Shown here: one piece after another, positions 1 through 8,513 of the stretch | Numbering within the stretch: the stretch's first letter is position 1 | How the letters are laid out: the number at the start of each line of letters is the position of its first letter | Origin: an uncultured Schlesneria sp. | GTDB taxonomy: Bacteria > Planctomycetota > Planctomycetia > Planctomycetales > Planctomycetaceae | Length of the DNA: 36,674 bases | Direction: 5' to 3' | NCBI GenBank assembly: GCA_903858935.1 | Contig: CAIOKO010000159.1 | Location: 1 to 36,674 of the forward strand | The notes under the pieces: generated by a model | Databases searched by the model: none | Seen by the model: the letters and a program-made list of their open reading frames with translations, nothing else | What the model was told of the DNA's origin: nothing | Made by a program: the position numbers and the translations under genes

Positions 1-170
1 GGACATCCAAACCAACGAATCGTAATGTACTCATGGACCAGTCCTCCCGTTGTGGCTCTGTGGAAAAAGGATCGAAACGCTCGATCCATTAAACACAACC
101 CACGTATCCGTGGGCGACTGGTCCTTCCATTATGTCTACGAGTAAACCGGTGCGGCGATCGATGTTGGTC

Positions 171-248
171 AAGTTGGCCAACTTCAAACCTGCGAAAAAA
201 GCCTATGAAATAGGGAACTTGGCCAACTGTGTCGAAGTTGGCCAACTT
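171..248. repeat. Three TTGGCCAA palindromes
   Basis: AAGTTGGCCAACTT, a perfect 14-bp palindrome, occurs at 171-184 and again at 235-248. A shorter relative, AACTTGGCCAACT, lies at 216-228. The shared core TTGGCCAA is at 174-181, 219-226 and 238-245. This could be a cluster of protein binding sites or the remains of a dispersed repeat. The sequence alone does not decide between them. Confidence 0.7.
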
Positions 249-450
249 TGTTTTCGATGTCAGTGTGGGATGTTGAAGACTCGTTGCGACGTACCATTGG
301 CTTGAAATGCGGCTTGTCGCGAAGGCGTTTCATCGTATTTGTTGTTGATGAGGCGAATGGGCCTGATGCGACACATGGGACTTATGAGCGGGACTTAGGG
401 AGAAGAATCCCGGTTTAATATCCCGGCCTCACAACGCTTGCTTCAAGAAT

Positions 451-500
451 CGAACTCGAACGAACTCGAACAAACTCGAACAAACTCGAACAAACTCGAA
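451..500. repeat. 10-bp tandem repeat, five copies
   Basis: Five consecutive 10-bp units of the form CRAACTCGAA (two CGAACTCGAA, then three CAAACTCGAA). The 10-bp period is close to one DNA helical turn. A related array with unit ACTCGATCGA follows at 551-582. Confidence 0.9.
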
Positions 501-550
501 CGCCACGAAGAAAGATCGCGAAAAGCCTATGATTTATGGGGAATGGTTGA

Positions 551-582
551 AGTCGATCGAACTCGATCGAACTCGATCAAAC
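551..582. repeat. 10-bp tandem repeat, three copies
   Basis: Three units related to ACTCGATCGA (551-560 and 571-580 each differ by one base from 561-570), plus a two-base partial copy. The unit resembles that of the array at 451-500, with a TCGAA to TCGAT change, so both probably arose from one expanding motif. Confidence 0.8.
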
Positions 583-843
583 TTTTACATCAAATGTCGC
601 TGTCCGTTATATACGGGAGAAGAAAAGAGAGGATTTTGGAACAGAAGGAAACGAAGGTAACGAAGTGAAGAAAAATACGATTTCTGCGCACCCCTTTTTT
701 CGTCAGCCGGTTGCTCGTGCTTTCAGTTTGGAACGTCGTGCTCAAACCGTTTCTGTATTCTTCGTTTCCTTCGTTAACTTATGTTCAAAAGTCTCTCAGT
801 TTGTTGCGTTGATTCTGGTGAGACTTCGAAGACTTGCCCCGGC

Positions 844-2757
844 CTACGGTCGACAATTGAAGCCGAGTTCTGTCAGGCGTTTTCTTGTGGTCTCTTCTGA
901 GAGGAGTTTGATGAAGGCTTGGACAGCGGGGCGGGCGAATCGCGATTTTGGGACGGCGAAGTCGTAGCGTTCTTCCTGGTAAGGGAGGAAGCCGAGATTG
1001 TTCGCTTGGGCTACGGACTGAATGGCGACGCCCCAATCGGCTCGGCCTTGAATGATTGCGGCGGCGACGGCGTTATGGTTACTCGGTTGAACGGCGTAAC
1101 CGATTGGTTTCTTTCCTGCGAGAAGCCTGTCGATCAGAATCCGAGTGCCACTCCCCTGGTTGCGGCTGACCATGACGCAATTGGTGTCAGCGATTAAGGA
1201 TGGAATCTCTGTGGCAGAGTGTTCCTCGAATCGAATATCACCTTGGCGAAACAGGATTCCCTGAGACCGGCCATAGCCTTCGATTAACTGAACAGTATCC
1301 GTCAAGAACGGGCGGTTGTAAGTGCCGGATTCGGGGTCAAGCAAATGGATTCCCGCCAGGTCACACTCGTTTCGTTTTGCGGCGGCCAGTCCTGCGGAAC
1401 TTCCGACGGTGAGGAGTTTAGAGGTGACACCTCGCCGTTGAAGTTCAGACAGCAGGTAATCCAGTCCGACGCAATGGCTGCCGATGACGATCAAGTCCGC
1501 GACTTCGAGACCGCGACCGATCAGGCGGACTTCGACGGGCTGACCCGCTTCGACAATTTCTGTATGACGCGGAATTGTCACAAAGCCATCGGCTCGGCTG
1601 AATGTTGTTACCGAACCGGAACCGCGTCCCATCGGAAACGCCGACAGGCCTGAATCGGTTTTGACGAGACCGACCAACAGGTACTCGGTCCTGCCGACTT
1701 CGGAATTGGCTTTCACGGCCAATGTCGCTTTGACGGTTTCAAAGGATTCGGCCGATCGACCGGCCAGCAGCCGGATCACGGGAGCCACGAATTCGTGAAA
1801 CGTGAAAATCGCCGATGTGGGAAAACCAGGAAGAATCACGACAGGTTTTCCGCCGGTCACAGCCAGGCAAAGTGGTTTACCCGGTTTTAAAGCGACACCG
1901 TGAGCCACGATTCCTGGATCTTTGAATTCCGAGACGACTCGATAGCAAAGGTCACCCTTGCCCTTGCTCGTCCCGCCCGAGAGCAGCACCAGGTCGGATT
2001 CTGCAAGGGCTTTTTGAACCATGTCACGAAGGGCCGCGACATCATCTCGGACGATTCCGAAGAAGTGTGGTTGACCACCCAATTCACGAACGGCACCGGC
2101 GAGGATTTGTGAATTCGAGTCGTAAACACAGGCGGGTCGAATGGGCTCGCCGGGCGCGATAATTTCGTTACCGGTGGAGATAATGGCGACCCTTGGCATT
2201 TTCCAGACATCGACATGGCTTTCACCCAGGGCGGCCAGAACCCCCGTTTCGCGGCTGGTTAATACGGTGCCAATCCGGAGGACCGTTTCACCGGTGGAGA
2301 TATCCGTTCCGGCGAAGGAGACTCCGAATCCCGGTGTGACCGCACGTTGAATCAATACACGATCATGCTGCACGTCTGCCGATTCGATCATCAGAATTGC
2401 ATCGGCACCGCGTGGTATCATCCCTCCAGTCGAGATACTGATCGCTTCGCCCGATTGTAATTCGATGGTCGGTTCTGTTCCGGCATCCAGTGTGTCGGGC
2501 AGCAGGCGGACCGATTTTGGTGACATTTCGGTCGCACCGAATGTGTCGTTGGCCTGAACTGCAAACCCGTCAAAGTTCGAACGATCAAATGAGGGGACAT
2601 CAACCCGGGCGATTAAGTCCTGGGAAAGGACTCGACCAAGCGCACGCGCGAGCGCAACCCGTTCAATACCAAGCGGGGCTAACGTGAGCGCCGCGCGGAA
2701 CCGTCGTTCGGCTTCGTCTCGATCGATCACATTCAGAAACTGGTCCTGGCCAGACAT
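844..2757 (-). CDS. MoeA-like protein fused to a PBP-like domain
   Basis: This 637-residue protein has two parts. Residues 1 to about 405 are a molybdopterin molybdenumtransferase (MoeA) domain, with the DRSNFDGFAV, TGGMIPRGADAI, ISTGNEI, SGGTSKGKGD, KPGKP and LPGFPTSA motifs. MoeA inserts molybdate into adenylylated molybdopterin. Residues from about 410 to the end resemble the PBP-like/LysR-substrate-type domain often fused to MoeA (Pfam PF12727), with GSHCVGLDYLL, SRNQGSGTRIL and DWGVAIQSVA. The gene starts 12 bases after the stop of the upstream moeA gene, so the two are probably co-transcribed and coupled. The fused domain may bind molybdate, tungstate or a small oxyanion, but that is inference. 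The usual GGVSVG loop reads GGTSKG here, while KPGKP is intact. This is the reverse of the neighbouring MoeA. Confidence 0.9.
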   Translation of the reverse strand: MSGQDQFLNVIDRDEAERRFRAALTLAPLGIERVALARALGRVLSQDLIARVDVPSFDRSNFDGFAVQANDTFGATEMSPKSVRLLPDTLDAGTEPTIELQSGEAISISTGGMIPRGADAILMIESADVQHDRVLIQRAVTPGFGVSFAGTDISTGETVLRIGTVLTSRETGVLAALGESHVDVWKMPRVAIISTGNEIIAPGEPIRPACVYDSNSQILAGAVRELGGQPHFFGIVRDDVAALRDMVQKALAESDLVLLSGGTSKGKGDLCYRVVSEFKDPGIVAHGVALKPGKPLCLAVTGGKPVVILPGFPTSAIFTFHEFVAPVIRLLAGRSAESFETVKATLAVKANSEVGRTEYLLVGLVKTDSGLSAFPMGRGSGSVTTFSRADGFVTIPRHTEIVEAGQPVEVRLIGRGLEVADLIVIGSHCVGLDYLLSELQRRGVTSKLLTVGSSAGLAAAKRNECDLAGIHLLDPESGTYNRPFLTDTVQLIEGYGRSQGILFRQGDIRFEEHSATEIPSLIADTNCVMVSRNQGSGTRILIDRLLAGKKPIGYAVQPSNHNAVAAAIIQGRADWGVAIQSVAQANNLGFLPYQEERYDFAVPKSRFARPAVQAFIKLLSEETTRKRLTELGFNCRP

Positions 2758-2769
2758 GCTTCGCTCACA

Positions 2770-4020
2770 TCAATACAAAAAAACTTCGACTTCGGCACCT
2801 TCGGGGTATCCTTCGCTGTCGGAAGGGACGACGACAAAACCATCGGAGCGGGTTGTGGAACTGAGGATCGAAGCTCCGCCGATTGCCATTGGAGTGGCTT
2901 CGTTTCCGTGGATCTGAACACGTGCGTAATCGACTCGACCAACGGTTGATACCAGTTTACGTGCCAGACGGACGAGGACCTGGCGATATGGCCAGTCTCG
3001 CGGGCGACCACCCATTGCCCGGATCGCTCGTCCCGCGAAGAAGTCGTAAGCGCACAGGCATGAGACGGGGTTTCCAGGCAGCAGGAAAACCGGGCGTCCT
3101 TGCAGTCGACCCATTCCAGTCGGGCTGCTCGGCCGCATGGCGATACCGTGAATGGCAATCTCACCCAGTTCACCAAGCAGTTTTGGTGCAAAATCTTCCT
3201 GGCCGACGCTTGACCCGCCGGAAACGAGAACGACCTCCGCCGGTTCCAATAAGGCTTGGCGGATCGCGTCCGGCTCGTCTCGAACGATACCGGGGAAAAT
3301 GACTTCGCCGCCGTCTCGTTCAATTAATGCGGCCAGCATCGGTCCGTTGGCATCGGCGATCTGGTATCCAGCAGGGGCGGTTCCTGATGGAAGCAGTTCA
3401 TTGCCTGTAATCAGTATTCGTACTCGGGGCCGGCGGATGACTGAAACGCTGCTGACACCGATGGACGAGAGGACTCCGATATCCTGAGGGCGTAACAGTC
3501 GGCCCTTTTGCAGGACGACATCGCCGTTACGGATATCCTCACCAATCGTTCCGACATGCTTGCCAGACGAAACTTCTCCCAGACACAGCATTGTGCCGCC
3601 GTCCAGTTCGGTGTTCTCGACGGGAAGAACGGCATCGGCACCTGTGGGAAGCGGAGCCCCGGTCATGATGCGTACCGCCTGTCCGGTTTCAATCGTTGCG
3701 GAATAAGGGATTCCGGGCAGGCAGGTGCCGATGACTTTAAAGGTAAGCCGGTTGTAAGAGGAGGCACCGTGGGTTTCTTCGCTACGCAAGGCAAAGCCGT
3801 CCATCATCGACCGTGCAAAACTTGGGACGTCAACAGTACTCGTGACGTCCTGTGCGAGGATTCGGGTTGTGGCTTTGATTGCACTGACGACTTCAGTTTC
3901 GAGGCGTTCAAAAGCAGGGGTTGCGGAATCGATCCAGGCCAACGCGGCTTCAACCGTGGCGCGATTGGTGAAGCCACGCATGCGGACATCGGTCGGTGAG
4001 TGTTCTGTGTTCGGGGGCAT
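2770..4020 (-). CDS. moeA: Molybdopterin molybdenumtransferase MoeA
   Basis: A single-domain MoeA of 416 residues from the ATG at 4020. The frame stays open to a TTG at 4086, but similarity to the family begins after the ATG. Family motifs in order are DVPSFARSMMDGFALR, TGAPLPTGADAV, LITGNELL, SGGSSVGQEDF and LPGNPVSCLCAYD. The enzyme catalyses the last step of molybdenum cofactor synthesis, ligating molybdate to MPT-AMP in the cytoplasm. Where E. coli MoeA has KPGKP, this protein has RPSSPTG, a variant found in other bacterial MoeAs as far as I recall. It is the first gene of a two-gene unit with the MoeA-PBP fusion. No moaA, moaC, mogA or modABC genes are nearby. Confidence 0.92.
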   Translation of the reverse strand: MPPNTEHSPTDVRMRGFTNRATVEAALAWIDSATPAFERLETEVVSAIKATTRILAQDVTSTVDVPSFARSMMDGFALRSEETHGASSYNRLTFKVIGTCLPGIPYSATIETGQAVRIMTGAPLPTGADAVLPVENTELDGGTMLCLGEVSSGKHVGTIGEDIRNGDVVLQKGRLLRPQDIGVLSSIGVSSVSVIRRPRVRILITGNELLPSGTAPAGYQIADANGPMLAALIERDGGEVIFPGIVRDEPDAIRQALLEPAEVVLVSGGSSVGQEDFAPKLLGELGEIAIHGIAMRPSSPTGMGRLQGRPVFLLPGNPVSCLCAYDFFAGRAIRAMGGRPRDWPYRQVLVRLARKLVSTVGRVDYARVQIHGNEATPMAIGGASILSSTTRSDGFVVVPSDSEGYPEGAEVEVFLY

Positions 4021-4370
4021 TAGACAAATTTGTTGGAGTTCAAAATGATGCGTCAGCTTTGTTGAGGATACCAAGTCAACGAGCAACGAGGCGAGCGGAG
4101 TGGCATCATTCTCCGTATTCCCCTGATCTCATCACGAGCGTTTGTCTCACGTCATTTGGCTTATCTGGCTTATCAGTCAGCCAAATACGAGGAATCGTGA
4201 CGTCCTGGTCATTAAGTTGTGCTGCTAATCGAAAATTCACAAAACGGTTTTGTCGGCTGCTCCTTTTGTTCTGTCTTGAGGTTTCATACAAGAACGCCGC
4301 AGATTGATCGGTTTTCGGATAGAATTCGGGCAGTGATGGTTCGGGTCGTAATAGTAAGACGGGGATTTGG
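4021..4370. promoter_or_regulatory. Divergent intergenic region, moeA / uup-like
   Basis: The 350 bases between two divergent genes should contain both promoters, but no strong -35/-10 pair stands out. At 4154-4186 an ATTTGGCT / AGCCAAAT inverted repeat encloses two direct copies of CTTATCTGG-like sequence (TGGCTTATC twice). No convincing small gene was seen. Confidence 0.4.
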
Positions 4371-6269
4371 ATGGCGTTATTGAGTTTACGAGATGTCAGT
4401 TTTGGCTTCGGTTCTCCTCCTTTGATGTCGCACATCGATTTGCAGATCGAACGAGGCGAACGGGTGGGGCTGCTCGGTCGTAACGGGACCGGGAAATCGA
4501 CGCTGATGAAGCTGATGGTCAGGGAATTGCCACCAGATCAGGGTCTGGTCGATCATCAACCGGGAATTCGGATCGCTCGACTGGTTCAGGATGTGCCCGT
4601 CGGACGGGTCGGCACGATTTTTGACGAAGTGGCAGCCGGTCTAGGGCAAGAAGGGATCGCCGTTGCGGCTCAGTTTCATTTGCACCATCCTGAAGCGTCG
4701 TTGTCCGAGGCCGAACGAGTCGAACTGGAGCGACGAGCCGAAACTCTGAATCACGATACGGGTTGGCAGTTAGAACATCGGATCGAACAGATGCTGGAGC
4801 GGATGCAGCTTGATCCGCTGACCATGTTCGACAGTCTTTCGTCGGGGATGAAGCGACGAGTCTTGCTGGGGCAATCACTGGTCTCTGAACCGGATATTCT
4901 GCTGCTCGATGAACCGACAAACCATCTGGACATTGACGCGATTCGCTGGTTGGAAGAATTCCTGCAGCGGTTCAGCGGGACGTTGATTTTCGTCACACAC
5001 GACCGTGTTTTCCTGCAACGACTGGCAACGCGGATTGTTGAACTGGATCGCGGTCGCCTGTTCGACTGGCCTTGCGATTACGCGACGTTTCTCGAACGCA
5101 AAGAGGCGGCGTTGGCTGCTGAAGAACAACAGCAGGCTCTGTTTGACAAGAAGCTTGCGGTCGAGGAAGCATGGATTCGCAAGGGGGTTAAGGCACGCCG
5201 TGTTCGAAACGAAGGTCGTGTTCGAGCCTTGAAAAAACTTCGTGAAGAACGGAAAGCTCGTCGGGAGAAGGTCGGCAACGTCAAAGTCGAGATTCAAGAG
5301 GCTGAACGATCGGGAGCATTGGTTGTTGACGTTAAGGGGTTGTCGTATGAGATCGGTTCACGGCCGATTATTCGAGATCTGACGACGACCATTATGCGCG
5401 GCGACAAGGTTGGGATCATCGGTACGAACGGGTCAGGAAAGACGACATTATTACGGTTGTTGTTGGGGGAACTGACCCCGACATCCGGCATCGTCAAGCG
5501 AGGGACGAATCTGGAAGTGGCCTACTTTGATCAATTGCGAGCGCAGCTCGACGAAGAAAAGACGGTCCAGGAAAATGTCTCCGAGGGGAAAGATATCCTG
5601 ACGATCAATGGCCAGCAGCGGCACATTATCGGGTATCTGGAAGATTTCCTGTTTACGCCCGAAAGGACTCGCAGCCCGGCACGCTATCTTTCGGGTGGTG
5701 AACGAAACCGACTGCTGTTAGCCAGGCTTTTTTCCAAGCCATCGAACGTGCTGGTGCTGGACGAACCGACAAACGATCTCGACGCCGAGACGCTTGATCT
5801 GCTGGAAGAATTGATCGTCAATTATCCTGGAACAGTCTTACTGGTCAGTCACGACCGGGCGTTTCTAAACAACGTTGTCACCAATACCCTCGTATTCGAG
5901 GGAGACGGTTTCGTGCGAGATTATACGGGTGGATACGACGACTGGTTGGCACAACGAAAGGCGATTGCAGAGTCATCAGTTGAACGTGTACCGTCCGCAC
6001 CAGCCAGTCGCGTGAGCGCTCCATCGGTGACCGCAGATGCCCCTCGTCGCAGGACGTTTAAGGAACAGCAGGAGCTGTCACAATTGCCTCGCAAAATCGA
6101 AGAGCTTGAAAAAGAACAACGCGAACTTCATACGACGATGGCATCACCTGAATTCTATCAGCAGGATAAGCTTGTTATCGCCAAGGCCACGAAACGACTG
6201 GAAGCCCTCGAGCAGGAAATGACCACAACATTCGAACGCTGGGAGATGCTGGAAGCGCTGGCAGAATAA
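4371..6269 (+). CDS. uup: ABC-F family ATPase, Uup type
   Basis: A 632-residue soluble protein with two ABC ATPase domains and no membrane segment. Domain 1 has Walker A GRNGTGKST, signature LSSGMKRR and Walker B ILLLDEPTNHLD. Domain 2 has GTNGSGKTT, LSGGERNR and VLVLDEPTNDLD. The region between them (about residues 240-310) is highly charged, as in the interdomain linker of ABC-F proteins. The last 75 residues form a predicted coiled coil (IEELEKEQREL, TKRLEALEQEM), the C-terminal arm typical of Uup. ABC-F proteins act on ribosomes or nucleic acids rather than in transport; Uup is linked to ribosome function and to transposon excision in E. coli. The start is the ATG at 4371, preceded by GGGG. 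Confidence 0.9.
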   Translation: MALLSLRDVSFGFGSPPLMSHIDLQIERGERVGLLGRNGTGKSTLMKLMVRELPPDQGLVDHQPGIRIARLVQDVPVGRVGTIFDEVAAGLGQEGIAVAAQFHLHHPEASLSEAERVELERRAETLNHDTGWQLEHRIEQMLERMQLDPLTMFDSLSSGMKRRVLLGQSLVSEPDILLLDEPTNHLDIDAIRWLEEFLQRFSGTLIFVTHDRVFLQRLATRIVELDRGRLFDWPCDYATFLERKEAALAAEEQQQALFDKKLAVEEAWIRKGVKARRVRNEGRVRALKKLREERKARREKVGNVKVEIQEAERSGALVVDVKGLSYEIGSRPIIRDLTTTIMRGDKVGIIGTNGSGKTTLLRLLLGELTPTSGIVKRGTNLEVAYFDQLRAQLDEEKTVQENVSEGKDILTINGQQRHIIGYLEDFLFTPERTRSPARYLSGGERNRLLLARLFSKPSNVLVLDEPTNDLDAETLDLLEELIVNYPGTVLLVSHDRAFLNNVVTNTLVFEGDGFVRDYTGGYDDWLAQRKAIAESSVERVPSAPASRVSAPSVTADAPRRRTFKEQQELSQLPRKIEELEKEQRELHTTMASPEFYQQDKLVIAKATKRLEALEQEMTTTFERWEMLEALAE

Positions 6270-6287
6270 CAATCGCTGATAGAGTTG

Positions 6288-6372
6288 AATGGAACAGACG
6301 GGACTGATAGGAATTATGTGACAGTTTCGTCCGATTCGGTCTTTTACGTCCTGTCGGTCTCATCTCTTTTCC
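6288..6372. repeat. Degenerate inverted repeat
   Basis: GACGGGACTGATAGG near 6297 is an imperfect reverse complement of CCTGTCGGTCTC near 6349, in the leader of the lipoprotein gene. The layout (purine-rich left arm starting GGAACAGA, AT-rich middle, pyrimidine-rich right arm) resembles the element at about 645-782. Confidence 0.45.
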
Positions 6373-6419
6373 AGCAAATTCAAATCATCTTTCGATACTT
6401 TCCACAGGAGATTGCCATC

Positions 6420-7430
6420 ATGCGGTATCTGTTTTGTTCGATCATTTGCTTTGCGTCAGTGATGGGTTGTGCGGGAAATCAAGATCCATTGGCGACAAAA
6501 AAAGAGACAGGTCAGGCCGCTGACGGGGTGAAAAGCAAACCATTGCGGATTGCAGTGATTCCTAAAGGAACGACTCATATCTTCTGGAAATCGGTGCATG
6601 CGGGAGCCGTTCAGGCTGCCAAGGACCTGGGAGATATCGAGATCCTCTGGAAAGGACCTTTGCTTGAGAATGACCGTGACGGCCAGATTAACGTTGTGCA
6701 GGATTTCGTGGCCAATCGCGTGGATGGAATCTGTCTGGCACCACTCGACAAACAAGCGTTGATCGGACCGGTAAATGATGCGGTTGAAGCCGGGGTTCCA
6801 GTGGTAATATTTGACAGTGCACTTCAAGATGAATCGAAAATCATCAGTTACGTCGCGACTGATAATCGCAAAGGGGGCGAACTGGCTGCCCGTCACATGG
6901 CAAAGGTTTTAGGTGAAAAAGGGAACGTGATCCTTCTGCGATACAATGCGGGAAGCGAAAGTACCGAACAACGTGAAGAAGGTTTTCTCGACACCTTGAA
7001 GTCAGAATTTCCTGGCATTGAGGTGATTTCGTCCAAGGAGTACGCAGGAACAACCCCGGAAATGTCGCTCGATAAGGCGACTCAGGTGTTGAGCAATTTC
7101 AAGGATCGGGTGAATGGCATTTTTGCGGTTTGTGAACCAAACGCGAATGGAATTTTGATCGCATTGAAAGAAACGCAACTCGCCGGGAAGGTGAAATTTG
7201 TGGCGTTTGATTCCAGCGAAGACTTGATCCGTGCGATGAGCGACGGGGTGTGCCACGGGATTGTCCTGCAGGATCCCGTGACAATGGGCTATCAGTCTGT
7301 GCAGGCGATTGTAAAATCGATCCGAGGCGAAAAGGTCGAAAAACGGATCGGCACCGGCGAGTTTCTGGCGACCCCAGAGAATATGAAGTCGCCTGAAATG
7401 GATAAGCTGCTCAATCCCGAACGTTATTGA
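6420..7430 (+). CDS. Sugar-binding lipoprotein of an ABC importer (ribose type)
   Basis: The 336-residue protein starts at the ATG at 6420, which has an AGGAG ribosome binding site. The open frame extends upstream to 6285 without support. A lipoprotein signal (MRYLFCSIICFASVMGC) places the lipidated cysteine at residue 17. The mature part is a type 1 periplasmic binding protein (Peripla_BP_4 family): LRIAVIPKGTTHIFWKSV at the start, ANRVDGICLAPLD, VPVVIFDSAL, YVATDNRKGGELAARHM and GIFAVCEPNANG. Such proteins capture sugars or related ligands. No permease or transport ATPase lies beside it, since the upstream ATPase is ABC-F. It must therefore work with a transporter elsewhere or as a sensor. 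Confidence 0.88.
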   Translation: MRYLFCSIICFASVMGCAGNQDPLATKKETGQAADGVKSKPLRIAVIPKGTTHIFWKSVHAGAVQAAKDLGDIEILWKGPLLENDRDGQINVVQDFVANRVDGICLAPLDKQALIGPVNDAVEAGVPVVIFDSALQDESKIISYVATDNRKGGELAARHMAKVLGEKGNVILLRYNAGSESTEQREEGFLDTLKSEFPGIEVISSKEYAGTTPEMSLDKATQVLSNFKDRVNGIFAVCEPNANGILIALKETQLAGKVKFVAFDSSEDLIRAMSDGVCHGIVLQDPVTMGYQSVQAIVKSIRGEKVEKRIGTGEFLATPENMKSPEMDKLLNPERY

Positions 7431-7493
7431 ACGGAATGGGGTGTGGTCGATTTTCGGTCGTGCACAGCTTCGTGCAGTCGGATGTGCGGCGGT

Positions 7494-8342
7494 TCATGCA
7501 GCACGGCTGGCCTGTTTGATTTCATTTGCAGGCTTGCTTTGCGAGTTGAGCTTGATGGACATGAGCGGCTCGTTTGGGGCTGGAGCGTCGTGGGTTACTG
7601 GGGTCTCCCGGATTCCTTCGAGGCCGAGCAGGAACAGATCGCGTAGTGAGCGAACGACCTCGCCGATGTTGATCTTTGATTGTCCGATAATCCGGTCTTC
7701 GAATACGATTGGCGTTTCGACGATTCGGCAATTGTTTCGAGCACAGCGGTAGAGGAATTCTTCCTGAAACGCATAACCGCGGGAACGAATTTTGGCAAAA
7801 TCCAGTTCCTGCAATTTACTGATTCGGTAGCACCGGAAGGCGCCGCTGCAATCTTTGGCTTTCAATCCGAGTAAAATGTGCGAGTACCAGTTAATTGACT
7901 GGCTCATGAAATGGCGAAGAAGACTCCAACCGGTGATGCTTCCACCGGGGACGTAGCGAGAGCCGATTGCGACATCGGCAAATTGCATACATTCGTTGAT
8001 TGTGGGTAGATACCGGGGATGGTGGCTGAAGTCGGCGTCCATATTTTGAACGAGGTCGTAATCATGATCGATGGCCCATTGAAAACCTGCCAGTGTTGCG
8101 GCACCAAGCCCCTCTTTTTTTGTTCTGAGAAGGAGTTTCACTCGTGAATCCGTCGACATCATTTGACGGACAACGTCTGCGGTTCCGTCGGGAGAGCTAT
8201 CATCGACGACCAGAACGTCTGCAAATGGAAGTTGTTCAAGCACCTGAGGTACCAGCTTGGCGATGTTCTCTCGCTCGTTATAAGTACAAAGCGTGACAAC
8301 CAGGCGGGGTGAATTTGCGGTGGCGTTGGATGCAGGTGACAT
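7494..8342 (-). CDS. Family 2 glycosyltransferase, dolichol-phosphate mannosyltransferase-like
   Basis: I place the start at the ATG at 8342 because GGAG lies six bases upstream and similarity begins just after it. The frame is open to 8666. The 282-residue protein shows the GT-A fold motifs of polyprenyl-phosphate mannosyl/glucosyltransferases: LVVTLCTYNERENI, VLVVDDSSPDGTADVV, NMDADFSHHPRYLP (the DXD-like metal site), AIGSRYVPGG and SGAFRCYR. It probably moves a sugar from a nucleotide donor to polyprenyl phosphate at the inner face of the membrane. It lacks the C-terminal membrane segments of some relatives. Convergent with the lipoprotein gene and divergent from the sigma factor gene. Confidence 0.88.
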   Translation of the reverse strand: MSPASNATANSPRLVVTLCTYNERENIAKLVPQVLEQLPFADVLVVDDSSPDGTADVVRQMMSTDSRVKLLLRTKKEGLGAATLAGFQWAIDHDYDLVQNMDADFSHHPRYLPTINECMQFADVAIGSRYVPGGSITGWSLLRHFMSQSINWYSHILLGLKAKDCSGAFRCYRISKLQELDFAKIRSRGYAFQEEFLYRCARNNCRIVETPIVFEDRIIGQSKINIGEVVRSLRDLFLLGLEGIRETPVTHDAPAPNEPLMSIKLNSQSKPANEIKQASRAA

Positions 8343-8513
8343 TTGAGACTCCAGAGGCTCCGATGTAACTATGGGGATTGGATGATCGTTGAAGATCGAA
8401 AGGACGTCTAGATCAACACGAGGCGGGTTGATTATTGACCGGTTTGCGGCGTAGCATCTTTGGGGCAGGGCATCATTTGTGCTCATTTCCGCGGATTTGG
8501 TTGGGAACCAGCT
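8343..8513. promoter_or_regulatory. Divergent intergenic region, glycosyltransferase / sigma factor
   Basis: With the starts chosen here, 171 bases separate the two divergent genes and should hold both promoters. Both reading frames stay open through it but lack start signals. I could not assign a specific promoter box. Confidence 0.35.

Larger units (their letters stand above)
1..843. other. Repeat-rich non-coding region
   Basis: No convincing gene lies here. The open frames on both strands are short, lack ribosome binding sites and translate to low-complexity sequence rich in Asn, Glu, Arg and Ser. The stretch holds three copies of the palindrome TTGGCCAA (171-248), two 10-bp tandem arrays (451-500 and 551-582) and an inverted repeat of GAAGGAAACGAAG type (about 645-782). 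It lies downstream of the minus-strand molybdenum cofactor genes, so it may include their transcription end, but no classical hairpin plus T-tract was seen. Confidence 0.6.

Noticed and set aside
451-582. CRISPR array
   Set aside because: Units are 10 bp and contiguous, with no unique spacers and no cas genes nearby.
438-668. 76-codon plus-strand frame rich in Asn, Glu and Ser
   Set aside because: It is the translation of the 10-bp tandem arrays; no ribosome binding site and no protein-like pattern.
4371-7430. Classical ABC import operon formed by the ATPase and the binding lipoprotein
   Set aside because: The ATPase has two fused ATPase domains, a charged linker and a coiled-coil tail (ABC-F), and no permease is present.
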